This document shows positions 19,181 to 27,545 of a stretch of 27,545 bases of DNA, piece after piece. The translations under genes and the position numbers were made by a program. The DNA is from Phlegmacium glaucopus (lineage: Eukaryota > Basidiomycota > Agaricomycetes > Agaricales > Cortinariaceae). Positions within the stretch are counted from its first letter, which is position 1. Every line of letters begins with the position of its first letter. Location: NCBI GenBank assembly GCA_015039465.1, contig MU130030.1, positions 1 through 27,545 on the forward strand, read 5' to 3'. Under the pieces are notes generated by a model. That model was not told the origin of the DNA and did not search any database. It saw only the letters and a list, made by a program, of their open reading frames with translations.

Positions 19181-20240
19181 ATGCCCACGCCAGATGACGC
19201 TGAGCTTCCGAGTTATACCAGAGTACAGACACAACAATCTCCTATAAGCGGTTCAGTACACCAGAGATATTTGGAAAGGGGCAAAGATCACAAATGGCTC
19301 TCGTTATTTGTGAGGAGTTCGTCGAGGGATGCAGGTTCGATGCCAATGTTCTTCGAAGATGATAATATCTCGGGGCGGGTTGAAATTGATCTGGAAAAAG
19401 CTGAGAGTATTAAGAGTGTCACGATCTCCGTTAGTTTTATTCTTTATCCCCTTCAAATAATATTGAGAAATCCATTCCAATATAGATACAGGGAGGAACC
19501 ATTTTCGTCCGTCAGGCCGAAATCATTTTCTTACAGCAGACGCAGACCTTATGGACGCCAACTGCAGAAAATGGCTCCAAGTTAAAGGGAAAACATTCCT
19601 GGCCCTTTAGCTTCATCTTGGAGCGCGAAGTCCAAATGAAAGACGATAAGAACGAGACGATGTATCGTATCCCTCCAAACTTCACGGAACGGGCTAGTCG
19701 AGCTTATATTGACTATAAGCTCATCGTCACTGTGCATCGAGGAAAGTGGAGCATCGACCGAGTGTGCGTTCTTCTGGCTCAAAAGCCTTCCTGCAGAACT
19801 AAAGTCCATGTAGCCTTTCGATGAACTTGGGATACTTGCCCAAGACATTCCCCTGTTGGAATATCGAGCACACCGCAAGACATTGTTGGGTGCCCGGCCC
19901 TTACATTCTTGTGGCCCACTAGTCCCTTTTTACCTCGTATCATTCCAGACCATTCCTAATTCCACTTTATTGTTTCGTATCTACATAAGTACATAGTTAT
20001 AATAACGAATACCCTCGCGCGATTGCGAGGGTCCACTGCTATCCCGAGTGAGCTTGTAGAACAGCTCATTTTAACATCCCCGATCCCCCATCCGCGTTGA
20101 GACGTCTGTCATACGCAGAAGGTAGCCAACTTATCGGCCCTGATGGCGATCCTGAAGGCTGGAAAATCCTGGCTCCTGTAAAAGTGAAAGGGACACTTTT
20201 CAGAGCCAAACAGGTTGAGGTGGAATGTGTCGTACGTTGA
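19181..20240 (+). CDS. Arrestin-like protein (short)
   Basis: Four exons give 247 residues: 19181-19429, 19486-19763, 19814-19854, 20065-20240; phases fit throughout. It resembles the arrestin-like proteins common in agaricomycetes: an N-terminal L-P-S-Y-T motif, a beta-rich arrestin N domain with F-F-E-D-D-N-I-S-G-R-V-E-I-D-L and K-H-S-W-P-F-S-F, then P-P-N-F-T-E-R, N-L-G-Y-L-P, and a C-terminal S-Y-A-E-G-S-Q-L-I-G-P-D-G-D-P-E-G-W-K. The protein ends in V-E-C-V-V-R. Arrestin-related proteins act as adaptors in membrane-protein traffic; the partner here is unknown. The third intron is 210 nt with a weak donor (GTTGGA), so the exon 3/4 join is the least sure part. Without it the frame would end early. 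The start could be revised. Confidence 0.75.
20011..20032. repeat. Perfect hairpin inside the long arrestin intron
   Basis: ACCCTCGC and GCGAGGGT form an 8-bp stem with a 6-base loop. It lies in the 210-nt intron, which is three to four times the length of most introns around it. Confidence 0.6.
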
Positions 20241-20282
20241 ACTCACCATCTTGCATGAGGGTTCAACATTTCTGATTCTCAA

Positions 20283-20283
<1 letters not shown>

Positions 20284-20314
<31 letters not shown>

Positions 20315-21674
20315 GAATAAGAATCATGTATTCAATGTACTGAATTTATTTTATTTTATTTTATTTTTTTTGGTGTCAATTTAGGTCTAGGGAGCGGGGC
20401 TCCATGCAGACATTACAAAGTAGTGATAGAGCTTTTAACTACTGGGCTCCTAGTGCCCGATTCCCCTCCCCTCCATCCCTCGTTGCACTACCGGGGTACG
20501 CCCTAAGCGATCCCATCCCCGAGATAGCCCGGCAAGGGAACGCCGTTTACGAGGGCATGGTGTGACGTGGTGGGGGTAGCCGTTCCTCGGATGTTCTTGT
20601 TTCGTTTAGCTGTAACAGGGTGGGAGTTATACCCTCTATCTTTTAAGTACCCGACTGCTGAGCAGTAGGTACGATCCGGTAAGGCACTAGGGGGTAAAAC
20701 GAAGGTGGGCCGGTCGTGATGCGGGTGATGTGAAAATGAGATTTGTTTTTTGTGGGTGCCACTTGATGGGTTAGATGAATGTTGGGCTACTGTCGTGACT
20801 CTACTTGAAGACAAAAGGCTCTAGTCATCTGTAAGGAAAAGGTTTTATTTTATTATCGACGGTCTACTGCAGATTCGCGTTTATTGGAACATCACCTAGT
20901 TTCTTTAAACGACCTGTCCTCCCTATGTAGCGTAGCAACTCCTTAATGCGATCCTTATCCGAGAGAATGTCTCTCAGATTTCTGGATCGGTTTCTCAAGA
21001 TGCGATCAAGGTCATGTCTTTCGTAGTCGAAAGAGGGGCATTCGAAGAGAAAGTGGATGACCGTCTCGGTCACATCCTCTTGGCGCGTTCTCCAACAGGA
21101 ATTGCACCGTTTGGAGTCGGATTTACCTATTCTGTGGAGATAAGCGTTCAGGGGGATGTGATTCGTTCGTAGCTGGATAATCAGACTGCTTTGGGGGCGA
21201 GTAAGGCCTTCTAGCGTTTTTCGAAACTTGTTAAAAGGAAAGGCTGGATCTATGTTGTTGAAACGTTCTTTTCGTGGAGAGATATTCCATTTGTCCTTCC
21301 ATTTGACTTTCAACTGGTACATGTATTGGGTTTTCAAGATGCCTGCGCTGAGTGGGAGTGGCTGTCGCAGCGAGTGTGGTAGGTGTTCCACCGGTGTAGC
21401 TGCGCCCGCTGCTGCCTTCTTCGCTTCCTGGTCTGCCCTTTCGTTGCCTTTTACATTTTCATGAGCTGCTATCCACCTTAGGACGATCTTTTCCGGAGGT
21501 CTTGTTGGCTCTGAGTGCGCTACTAGGGATTCGGCCTGCCTGGTGAAGTCCTCGACTAAGTGATAACCTGAAATTGCCCTTTGGGCTCCTATCGACTTAA
21601 TGAACGCTTGGCTGTCTGAATATATAGAGATTGGGAGACGACTTATCCGGTTTGAGCCTCTTAGTAGCCATAAC
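20284..21674 (-). mobile_element. LINE (non-LTR) 3' end, 5'-truncated by the Copia element
   Basis: Read on the minus strand, the element has an RNase H and C-terminal ORF2 part, a 3' untranslated region of about 550 bp, and a 28-base poly(A) tail (T run at 20284-20311). It lies 43 bp downstream of the arrestin stop. Its upstream part ends exactly where the Copia LTR starts at 21675. The rest of the LINE is not recognised beyond 26582. Confidence 0.82.
20864..21674 (-). pseudogene. LINE ORF2 fragment: RNase H and C-terminal zinc-finger region
   Basis: One open frame of 270 codons from the Copia junction to TAA at 20864. RNase H motifs are I-Y-S-D-S-Q-A-F (catalytic Asp) and W-I-A-A-H-E-N-V-K-G-N-E-R-A-D (His and Asp). 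Further on are the Q-L-R-T-N-H-I-P-L-N segment and a C-x2-C ... H-x4-C cluster, as at the end of many fungal LINE ORF2 proteins. The endonuclease and RT domains are missing. Within the fragment the frame is intact. Confidence 0.85.
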
Positions 21675-21855
21675 TGTTGAAGTACAAACCATGTATACTT
21701 ATATGTATTAGTATTGTTATATGTTCTTACGGCTTCGTGCGCCGTTGTATATGTTTAGTAGTATTTCGTAGTATTTCTTTTGTCTCGCCCTTTGTGTAAA
21801 CTACGTAGTATAGTGTCTCAGAATCCTATCCTCCCAACCATTATTGCTGCCAACA
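21675..21855 (+). repeat. Copia 5' LTR (181 bp)
   Basis: It starts TGTTG and ends CAACA, a 5-bp inverted repeat. Its first 74 bp are identical to 26509-26582. The right end is set by the inverted repeat and by the primer-binding site that follows. Confidence 0.85.
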
Positions 21856-21871
21856 GGTTATGGGCCCCGAG
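21856..21871 (+). other. Copia primer-binding site, initiator tRNA-Met half type
   Basis: GGTTATGGGCCCCGAG directly follows the LTR. Its complement, CTCGGGGCCCATAACC, reads like the anticodon stem and loop of an initiator tRNA-Met (CAT anticodon). Drosophila copia uses a 5' half of this tRNA cut in the anticodon loop. The fungal tRNA itself is not in the window, so the match is by general knowledge. Confidence 0.6.
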
Positions 21872-21926
21872 CCTTGTATTCATTAAAAACTTGTGGCAAA
21901 ACTTGTTAAACTGCTTTACATAAATT

Positions 21927-24900
21927 ATGTCGACTTCTAACAGCAAAATACTTGAATTCTTTGCTCGAATTCTGAAGTTGGAAACTGATGGGTCCAACTG
22001 GGTCATTTTCAAGGATCGTTTTCTTTATGCCGCGGCTGCAGCATCCTTAATTACTCATGTTGATGGTACGGGGGTTATGCCACCGCTCGTTACCGTCGGC
22101 CCAGGTGCACCAACTGCTGAGCAACAGCAAGAACTTAACGAGTACAGTTTGGCCTTATCAAAGTGGAATTCCGATGAAGCTATTATCAAGCAAGCAATTG
22201 CTACTGTGATCCCGGATTCACTCTTTATAGAAGTGAGGAAGAAGGAGACAGCATATTTGATGTGGGAAGCAGTTAAGAACCAGAGAGAGAAGAAATCTCG
22301 CATGGTTACTGTGGATATGCGGCGAAGGCTACAAGCCAAGAAATGTGCAGAGCATGGGGATGTTCAGACTCATCTCAATAAGTTGCTCGCAATGCGTGAA
22401 GATCTAGCTTCGATGGGGGGATCCATCAATGATGAAGACTTCACTTCTATTGTTCTCGGATCCATTCCTCAATCGTACGACACATATATTGCCGCAATCA
22501 CTGCTACATCTACTCTACTTGATCAAACATTATCCCCAACGAATCTAATTGATGCCATACGTGACGAAGCTGATCGTCGCACTATCAGAAATCCCAAGTC
22601 CAAGAAGGACGAACAGGATGCGGCATTTACTGCTGGTCAGTCCTCGGAGAAGGGAAAGAAAGGTGGTAAAAAGTCGAAAAAGGGTATTGAGTGCTATAAT
22701 TGTCATAAGAAGGGGCATATAGCTAAAGATTGTTGGGCACCCGGTGGTGGTGCAGAGGGTAAAGGACCAAAAAGTAAGGGTAAGGGTAAAGAAAAGGAGG
22801 TAGCAGCAAAAGTGGATGAGAAAGAGAGTCGTTGTGATGATGACTCGGATGCTGTGTGGATGGCATTGGCTGGCGATGATGATGATGATGTAACTCGTTG
22901 GTTGATCAATTGTGGGGGTGGAAATGGTGCTGCCGAGTATGAGTTATGGACAGAGGACGAGATTGCAGCTGATGAATCCGATGAGCAGGCTTCTACAGTT
23001 GATATAGATCACTCACCGATGTCGACAGAGTCAGAACATAGTTATCTTGATGTTTCTGATCTCATTTCGGACACTTCGGTTAGTGATGATGCCTACGCTA
23101 ATTCATTGCCGGATTTAGTCAGTGTTTCCGATTCTCTGGATAGTAATGTTGAGGAAGTTGAGAATGGTGGTGGTGAGGCAGAAAGCGTGGAGGCGAACGA
23201 GAGTGGGGTTTCACTATCTGAGGATGAACCGTTAGCGGAAGATCTAGGAGATGAACCGATTAGTACTTTCGTGGCTGCGACGCTTGCAAACCCTTCCATA
23301 TTCTCGTCTTCAGAGACTGAATTATACGACTCTGGCGCATCACAACACATGTCCCCTTACAAACATAAATTTATCAACTTCGTTCCTATCCAAACTAAGG
23401 TGCTTACCGCAGCTGATGGAGGCACTTTTAATGCTATTGGAAAAGGTGATATGCATATTGTCATGCCATCCACGACTAGGATCCTTTTAAAGGACGTCCT
23501 ATATGCGCCAAAGATAGGCATAACATTGATATCGATTAGTAAAATTGATGCGGCGGGTTTTGCATCGCTGTTTTACAAAGGTTTCATGAAGATCTTCTCA
23601 TTTGTTAATGGGAAAAAATGTTTGACAGAAGTGGCGGTACGAAATGGGTTGTATCGTGTTGAGCATGAAGCTAGGGATGTTGTGGCGGCTATTAATGCGG
23701 AGGTGGTGACTATAGAAAGGTTGCATCGTTTGATGGGTCATATTTCACCTGATGCAGCCAAGGCGTTAGTAAAGAAAGGGATAGTTGATGGCTTTACCCT
23801 TGACGAAACCAGCAGAATCGAATCTTGTGATTCATGCGAATATGGGAAAGCCCATCGTAAAGCAGTTGGCAAGGAAAGAGTGGCACCACGGGCATTGAAC
23901 ATTGGTGATGAAATTCATTCCGATGTGTGGGGACCATCACCTGTACGAACTATTGGTGGTCGCGAGTACTATACCACATATACAGATGATAACTCATCTT
24001 TTTCACACCTCTATCTCCTACCTCTCAAGTCTGAGACCTTTGATGCCTATAAAGCGTATGAGGCGGAGTTGAAGACACAGAAGGGTGTGGGGATTAAGAG
24101 GCTACATAGTGACAGAGGTGGAGAATATCTGAGCAAGGAGTTTAGCGACCATCTTAAACAAGCTGGAACTTTACGGAACCTTACAGTTCACGACACCCCT
24201 GAACACAATGGTGTTGCCGAACGGTTGAATCGGACGTTATTGGAAAGAGTCCGAGCCATGCTGCATGCCAGTCACTTACCTAAGTTCTTATGGGGCGAAG
24301 CCATAAAACATGCTGTATGGTTGAAGAACCGAACGTCTACGAGAGCATTGGGTGAAAAGACTCCTTACGAAGTATTCTACGGAACAAAACCCAACTTGCA
24401 AGGACTTCCAGAGTTTGGTTCTAAAGTCTGGGTTCATACAGCAGAAGGTTCCAAACTCGATGGCAGGTCCGTTGTTGGACGATGGGTTGGTTTTGACGAG
24501 GAGAGTAGTGGCCATCGCATATATTCACCAGAAAAACGAACGGTATCTATTCAACGTTCAATCAAATTTGATTCCGGTGAAATGGATGTTTACTTACCTC
24601 ACAATGTCCCGCTCGAGGGGGAGAAAGCCAAGGTCGAGCAGTCCATTGTTCCTTTATCTGCAGTTCAGCCGCCAGTTGATCCCCTTGGTGAAAACTTCGA
24701 GCAATTACCTAGCACGGAGGGATGTTCTAAGCACATACAAACCGAATCAGCAGCTATTCGTCGTCTTTGAGCTGGTGAGGGAGTCATTAGTGACTTACCT
24801 CAGGAGCGTGGGCAGTTGCCAAAGGGAATCCAGGAGGGTGATACAGCCAGTTTTGTGGAAGGGAGCCGTGTTGAACCAGATCCATGCAGCGTCATGGCAG

Positions 24901-26501
24901 CTGTGGCAGTTGTTGGTGTTGAGGCAGATGATTTAGAACCGTCGTATGATGAGGCTCGTCGGCGGAGTGATTGGCCTAAGTGGAAGGAGGCTATTGATGT
25001 GGAGTTAGGGAACTTGAAAGCTGCTGGTACTTGGGAAGTTGTTGAAAGACCACATGGTACCAACGTTGTGGATTCCAAGTGGGTTTTTCGACTTAAAAAA
25101 GATGCAAAAGGGGAGATTGTTAAGTGGAAAGTGTGATTAGTAGCACGAGGATTTACTCAAGTTTATGGTGTGGATTACTTCGAGACCTTCGCACCAGTTG
25201 CAAGACTTTCATCAGTTCGATCCATCCTCGCGATTGCTGCTCGTAACAACTGGGAAATTGAAATGTTTGATTTCCATTCCGCCTACCTTAATGGCATCTT
25301 GGACGACGGGGAAACAATCTATATGGAGCAACCGCCTCATCATGAGGTTGCCGACCGTACCCGTTATGTTTTAAAACTTCGAAAGTCCTTGTATGGGCTA
25401 AAACAAGCCAGCAGAAAATGGTATGACCAATTGTGTAAATTACTTACTGCCATTGGTTTCCAGAGGTCTCTGGCCGACCCAGCCGTTTTCTTCGCACATA
25501 CTGGTGGGAACGTTGTTGTTCTCTTTATCCATGTGGACAACAGTACCATCACAGGGAGTTCTATCAGTCTAAATAAGGAGTTTAAGAAGCGTATCGGTGA
25601 ACATTTTGAAATTACTGACCTTGGATCCATTTTGTGGCTCCTAGGTCTAGCTATTGAGCGAGACCATATTGCACAAACCCTTTCTATCTCCCAAAAGTCA
25701 TATATTGAGACCATACTCCGGCGTTTCAGTCTTGAAGACGCCAAACCCCTTTCTATTCCGATGGATCCCAACACACATCTGACAAAAGAAAACTGTCCAT
25801 CAACCGATGAAGAGAAATCTGCCATGAAGAAGGTACCTTACCGGGAGGCTATTGGCGCCTTAAACTGGATAGCAGTTGGCTCGCGACCTGATATTGCGTT
25901 TGTCGTTGGTCAGCTGGCACAGTTTCTTGAAAATCCAGGGCGAGTTCACTGGGAAGCAGCTAAAAGGGTGATGAGGTACCTAAAGAGTACGAAAGAAAAG
26001 AAGTTAGTGTACGGAGCGAATGGAAAAAGTGGTTTGAGAAGTTTTACCGATGCGGATGGGGCCTCACAAGACCACAGACGAGCAATTTCCGGATTTGTTG
26101 TCTTGATTGATGGTGGTGCAGTGTCCTGGAGTTCAAAGAAACAGGAGTTGGTGACTCTATCGACGATGGAGGCTGAGTATGTTGCAGCGACTCATGCAGC
26201 AAAGGAGTTGATGTGGTTTCGACGTTTATTGGGCGAAATTTTCCGGCCACTCAACGTTCCCATCAATCTCTTTTCGGATAATCAGTCGGCTATTGCCTTA
26301 TCTCATTCAGATGGTCAATTCCATGCACGTACCAAGCATATCGACATCCGATATCATTTTATCAAGTTCTGCATTGAAGATCTTTCTATTGACTTGATTT
26401 ATTGTCCTACCGAAGAAATGACGGCCGATATTTTCACAAAACCGCTTTCGGTCACTAAAATTAGTAAGTTTACTCATTCACTCGGCCTTCTCTCGGTTTG
26501 A
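21927..26501 (+). pseudogene. Copia Gag-Pol polyprotein with two in-frame TGA stops
   Basis: One frame of 1525 codons is broken only by TGA at 24768-24770 and 25134-25136. Gag has a knuckle C-Y-N-C-x4-H-x4-C at residues 256-269. A long acidic linker follows. Protease has D-S-G-A at residues 468-471. Integrase has H-R-L-M-G-H ... C-x2-C, then the Asp, Asp and Glu of its core (H-S-D-V-W, H-S-D-R-G-G, P-E-H-N-G-V-A-E-R). RT has F-H-S-A-Y-L-N-G and L-Y-G-L-K-Q-A but H-V-D-N (25530-25541) where Y-V-D-D is usual. RNase H closes with S-T-M-E-A-E-Y and H-I-D-I-R-Y-H-F. The second TGA falls at the Arg of the conserved K-A-R-L-V-A-R-G, and its neighbour reads Val where Ala is usual. Confidence 0.9.
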
Positions 26502-26508
26502 GGGGGAG
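26497..26508 (+). other. Copia polypurine tract
   Basis: GTTTGAGGGGGAG overlaps the polyprotein stop codon and ends directly before the TGTTG of the right LTR. Confidence 0.7.
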
Positions 26509-26582
26509 TGTTGAAGTACAAACCATGTATACTTATATGTATTAGTATTGTTATATGTTCTTACGGCTTCGTGCGCCGTTGT
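26509..26582 (+). repeat. Copia 3' LTR, first 74 bp only
   Basis: This copy is identical to 21675-21748 base for base, including all CpG sites, and then leaves the match at GAGGTCTTTAC. About 107 bp of LTR are missing. Confidence 0.88.
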
Positions 26583-26599
26583 GAGGTCTTTACACTCCC

Positions 26600-26880
26600 C
26601 CACGTGTTCCTGGAGGAATCCTGGTGGATTCCTACCTATTCCAGGAGGATTCCAGGAGGATTCCTACCATTCCTGGTAGGAATACCAGGATTCCAGGAGG
26701 AATTTTCTACCAGCCAATTCCCCCTGAAATCCCCATTCCTGGCTCTTCCTAATCCAGGAGGATTCCTGGTGGATTCCTGGTACCCAAGGAAATTGATACC
26801 AGGATTCCCGGAATTCCCTAGGAATCCCTAACACAGAATCCACCTGGAATCCACCTGGAATCCTGGGAATTCCACAGGGA
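26600..26880. repeat. Palindromic TTCCTGG / CCAGGAA repeat block
   Basis: About 280 bp are built from short units such as GGATTCCTGGTGGATTCC, CCAGGAGGATTCC and their complements, so many small foldbacks can form. The short plus-strand frame across it is only a reading of the repeat. Confidence 0.7.
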
Positions 26881-27042
26881 TGAACTCAACTCTTACTTTA
26901 AATATTATTCAAAATTAAAAGAATCATATATAAGTCAATAGTAATTTAAATATACATAAGTTAACTGTAATTTATATATATGTGGTGGCAGTGCCTTGCG
27001 CAAGCGGACACATCACATGATCCTTAATTTTATTTTATTTTT
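26881..27042. other. AT-rich stretch with CACATCACATGATCC
   Basis: About 100 bp of AT-rich DNA, then TTTATATATATGTGG, the motif TTGCGCAAG (near 26996) and CACATCACATGATCC. No gene is seen. The order resembles that at 6820-7290. Confidence 0.45.
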
Positions 27043-27380
27043 GGGGGGGTCACTCCCCCCCAGCAGCAGCAAGAGCACAGCAGCAGCAAGCGCACAGCAG
27101 CAGCAGCAGGCACACGACAGTAGCATCGTTATATAATTATTTTATTTTTTTTATGGGGGGGGGTTCACCCCCCCCCCCCCAGCAGCAACAGCAACAGCAA
27201 CGCCGGCAACACCGTACCAACAACAACAACAACACCAGCAGCCACCACCACCACCACCACCACCACCATACAACAGCAGCAGCAGCGACGGGAGCAGCAG
27301 CAGCAATGGGAGCAGCAGCAGCAATGGGAGCAGCAATGGGGAGGAGCAGCAACAACAAGGAGTAACCGCAACAACCAGCA
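27043..27380. repeat. G-run/C-run foldbacks with CAG/CAA/CCA/AGC tracts
   Basis: G7-TCACT-C7 (27043-27061) is followed by three units of about 17 bp of the type (CAG)3CAAGnGCA. The arrangement returns 112 bp later as G9-TTCA-C13 (27155-27180), followed by CAG/CAA, AAC, CCA and GCAGCAATGG tracts up to about 27380. Both foldbacks are preceded by TTTTATTTT. Frames on both strands are homopolymer-rich readings of the repeat, with no sign of a real gene. Long runs may also carry sequencing errors. Confidence 0.75.
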
Positions 27381-27545
27381 GCAGCGGTGGGCAGAAGAAC
27401 AGCAGGAAATAGCAGGACCAACAGCACCACCACTCACCATCAACACTCTTCTGCTTTACTACAAACAACTAAACACTCTTCACGCAGTGCACGCCAGTGC
27501 ACTGGTATGGAGCGCCAGACTTGTTTTAAGTTTTAAGCTTACCGC
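27381..27545. other. Window end, nothing recognised
   Basis: The tail of the repeat gives way to unique-looking sequence without a gene or motif I can name; GCAGTGCACGCCAGTGCACTGG (27485-27506) holds a short GTGCAC repeat. Confidence 0.4.

Larger units (their letters stand above)
21675..26582 (+). mobile_element. Ty1/Copia retrotransposon, defective, inserted in a LINE
   Basis: A complete left LTR, a primer-binding site, a single Gag-Pol frame in the Copia order (Gag, protease, integrase, RT, RNase H), a polypurine tract and the first 74 bp of the right LTR. The left flank is a LINE. The right LTR is cut, so target duplication cannot be tested. Two TGA stops and an altered RT box make it non-autonomous. 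Confidence 0.92.

Noticed and set aside
20503..20814. Minus-strand frame of 103 codons
   Set aside because: It lies between the ORF2 stop and the poly(A) tail of the LINE and has no motif; most likely 3' untranslated sequence.
24768..25136. TGA read as a sense or recoding signal in the Copia ORF
   Set aside because: Both TGAs fit CGA-to-TGA changes; the second is at a conserved Arg. There is no sign of a recoding structure, and the RT box is altered too.
27137..27468. Long Leu/Cys/Trp-rich and Gln/His/Ala-rich frames on both strands
   Set aside because: They are readings of CAG/CAA/CCA tracts open in several frames at once; no start context, intron signal or domain supports a gene.

Overview
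The window looks like nuclear DNA of a basidiomycete fungus, most likely an agaricomycete. The five host genes carry many short (50-75 nt) GT-AG introns. Their protein families are typical of such fungi: PI-PLC-X proteins, a His-acid phosphatase with an RHHKRTP box, and an arrestin-like protein. The transposons also fit: a chromodomain Ty3/Gypsy element, a Ty1/Copia element, a LINE and a hAT-type MITE. The genus cannot be told from this sequence.

Layout. (1) 1 to about 6820: a Ty3/Gypsy chromovirus whose left LTR runs off the window. It has gag, a protease, a duplicated gag tail, RT-RNaseH-integrase-chromodomain and, after pol, a small ORF and a further ORF with two CCHC zinc knuckles. The stretch after the LTR end matches the start of its own transcript, which indicates Tf1/sushi-type self-priming. 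(2) 6820-10262: repeat-rich DNA without a convincing gene. It includes an inverted, decayed LTR fragment split by a 586-bp hAT-like MITE with a perfect 8-bp target duplication. (3) 10263-10344: a minus-strand tRNA-Arg(ACG) with a 10-nt intron. (4) 10956-20240: a five-gene island: vWA protein (+), secreted histidine acid phosphatase (-), secreted PI-PLC-like protein (+), its inverted paralogue without signal peptide (-), and arrestin-like protein (+). All five could be spliced by hand into complete in-frame products of 387, 475, 399, 367 and 247 residues. (5) 20284-21674: the 3' end of a minus-strand LINE, interrupted by (6) 21675-26582, a Ty1/Copia element with a 181-bp left LTR and a right LTR cut to 74 bp. 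(7) 26583-27545: palindromic TTCCTGG-type repeats, AT-rich DNA, G-run/C-run foldbacks and CAG/CAA/CCA-type trinucleotide tracts.

How the parts relate. The phosphatase and the first PI-PLC gene share one 428-bp divergent promoter region, and the second PI-PLC gene is an inverted duplicate with an almost identical exon structure. Together they suggest a small locus for phosphoinositide or phosphate release outside or at the surface of the cell; this is an inference. The LTR elements are defective. All five premature stops are TGA where an aligned frame expects a sense codon, two of them (and probably a third) at expected Arg positions, and both RT boxes read xxDN instead of xxDD. These changes fit C-to-T decay at CpG sites.
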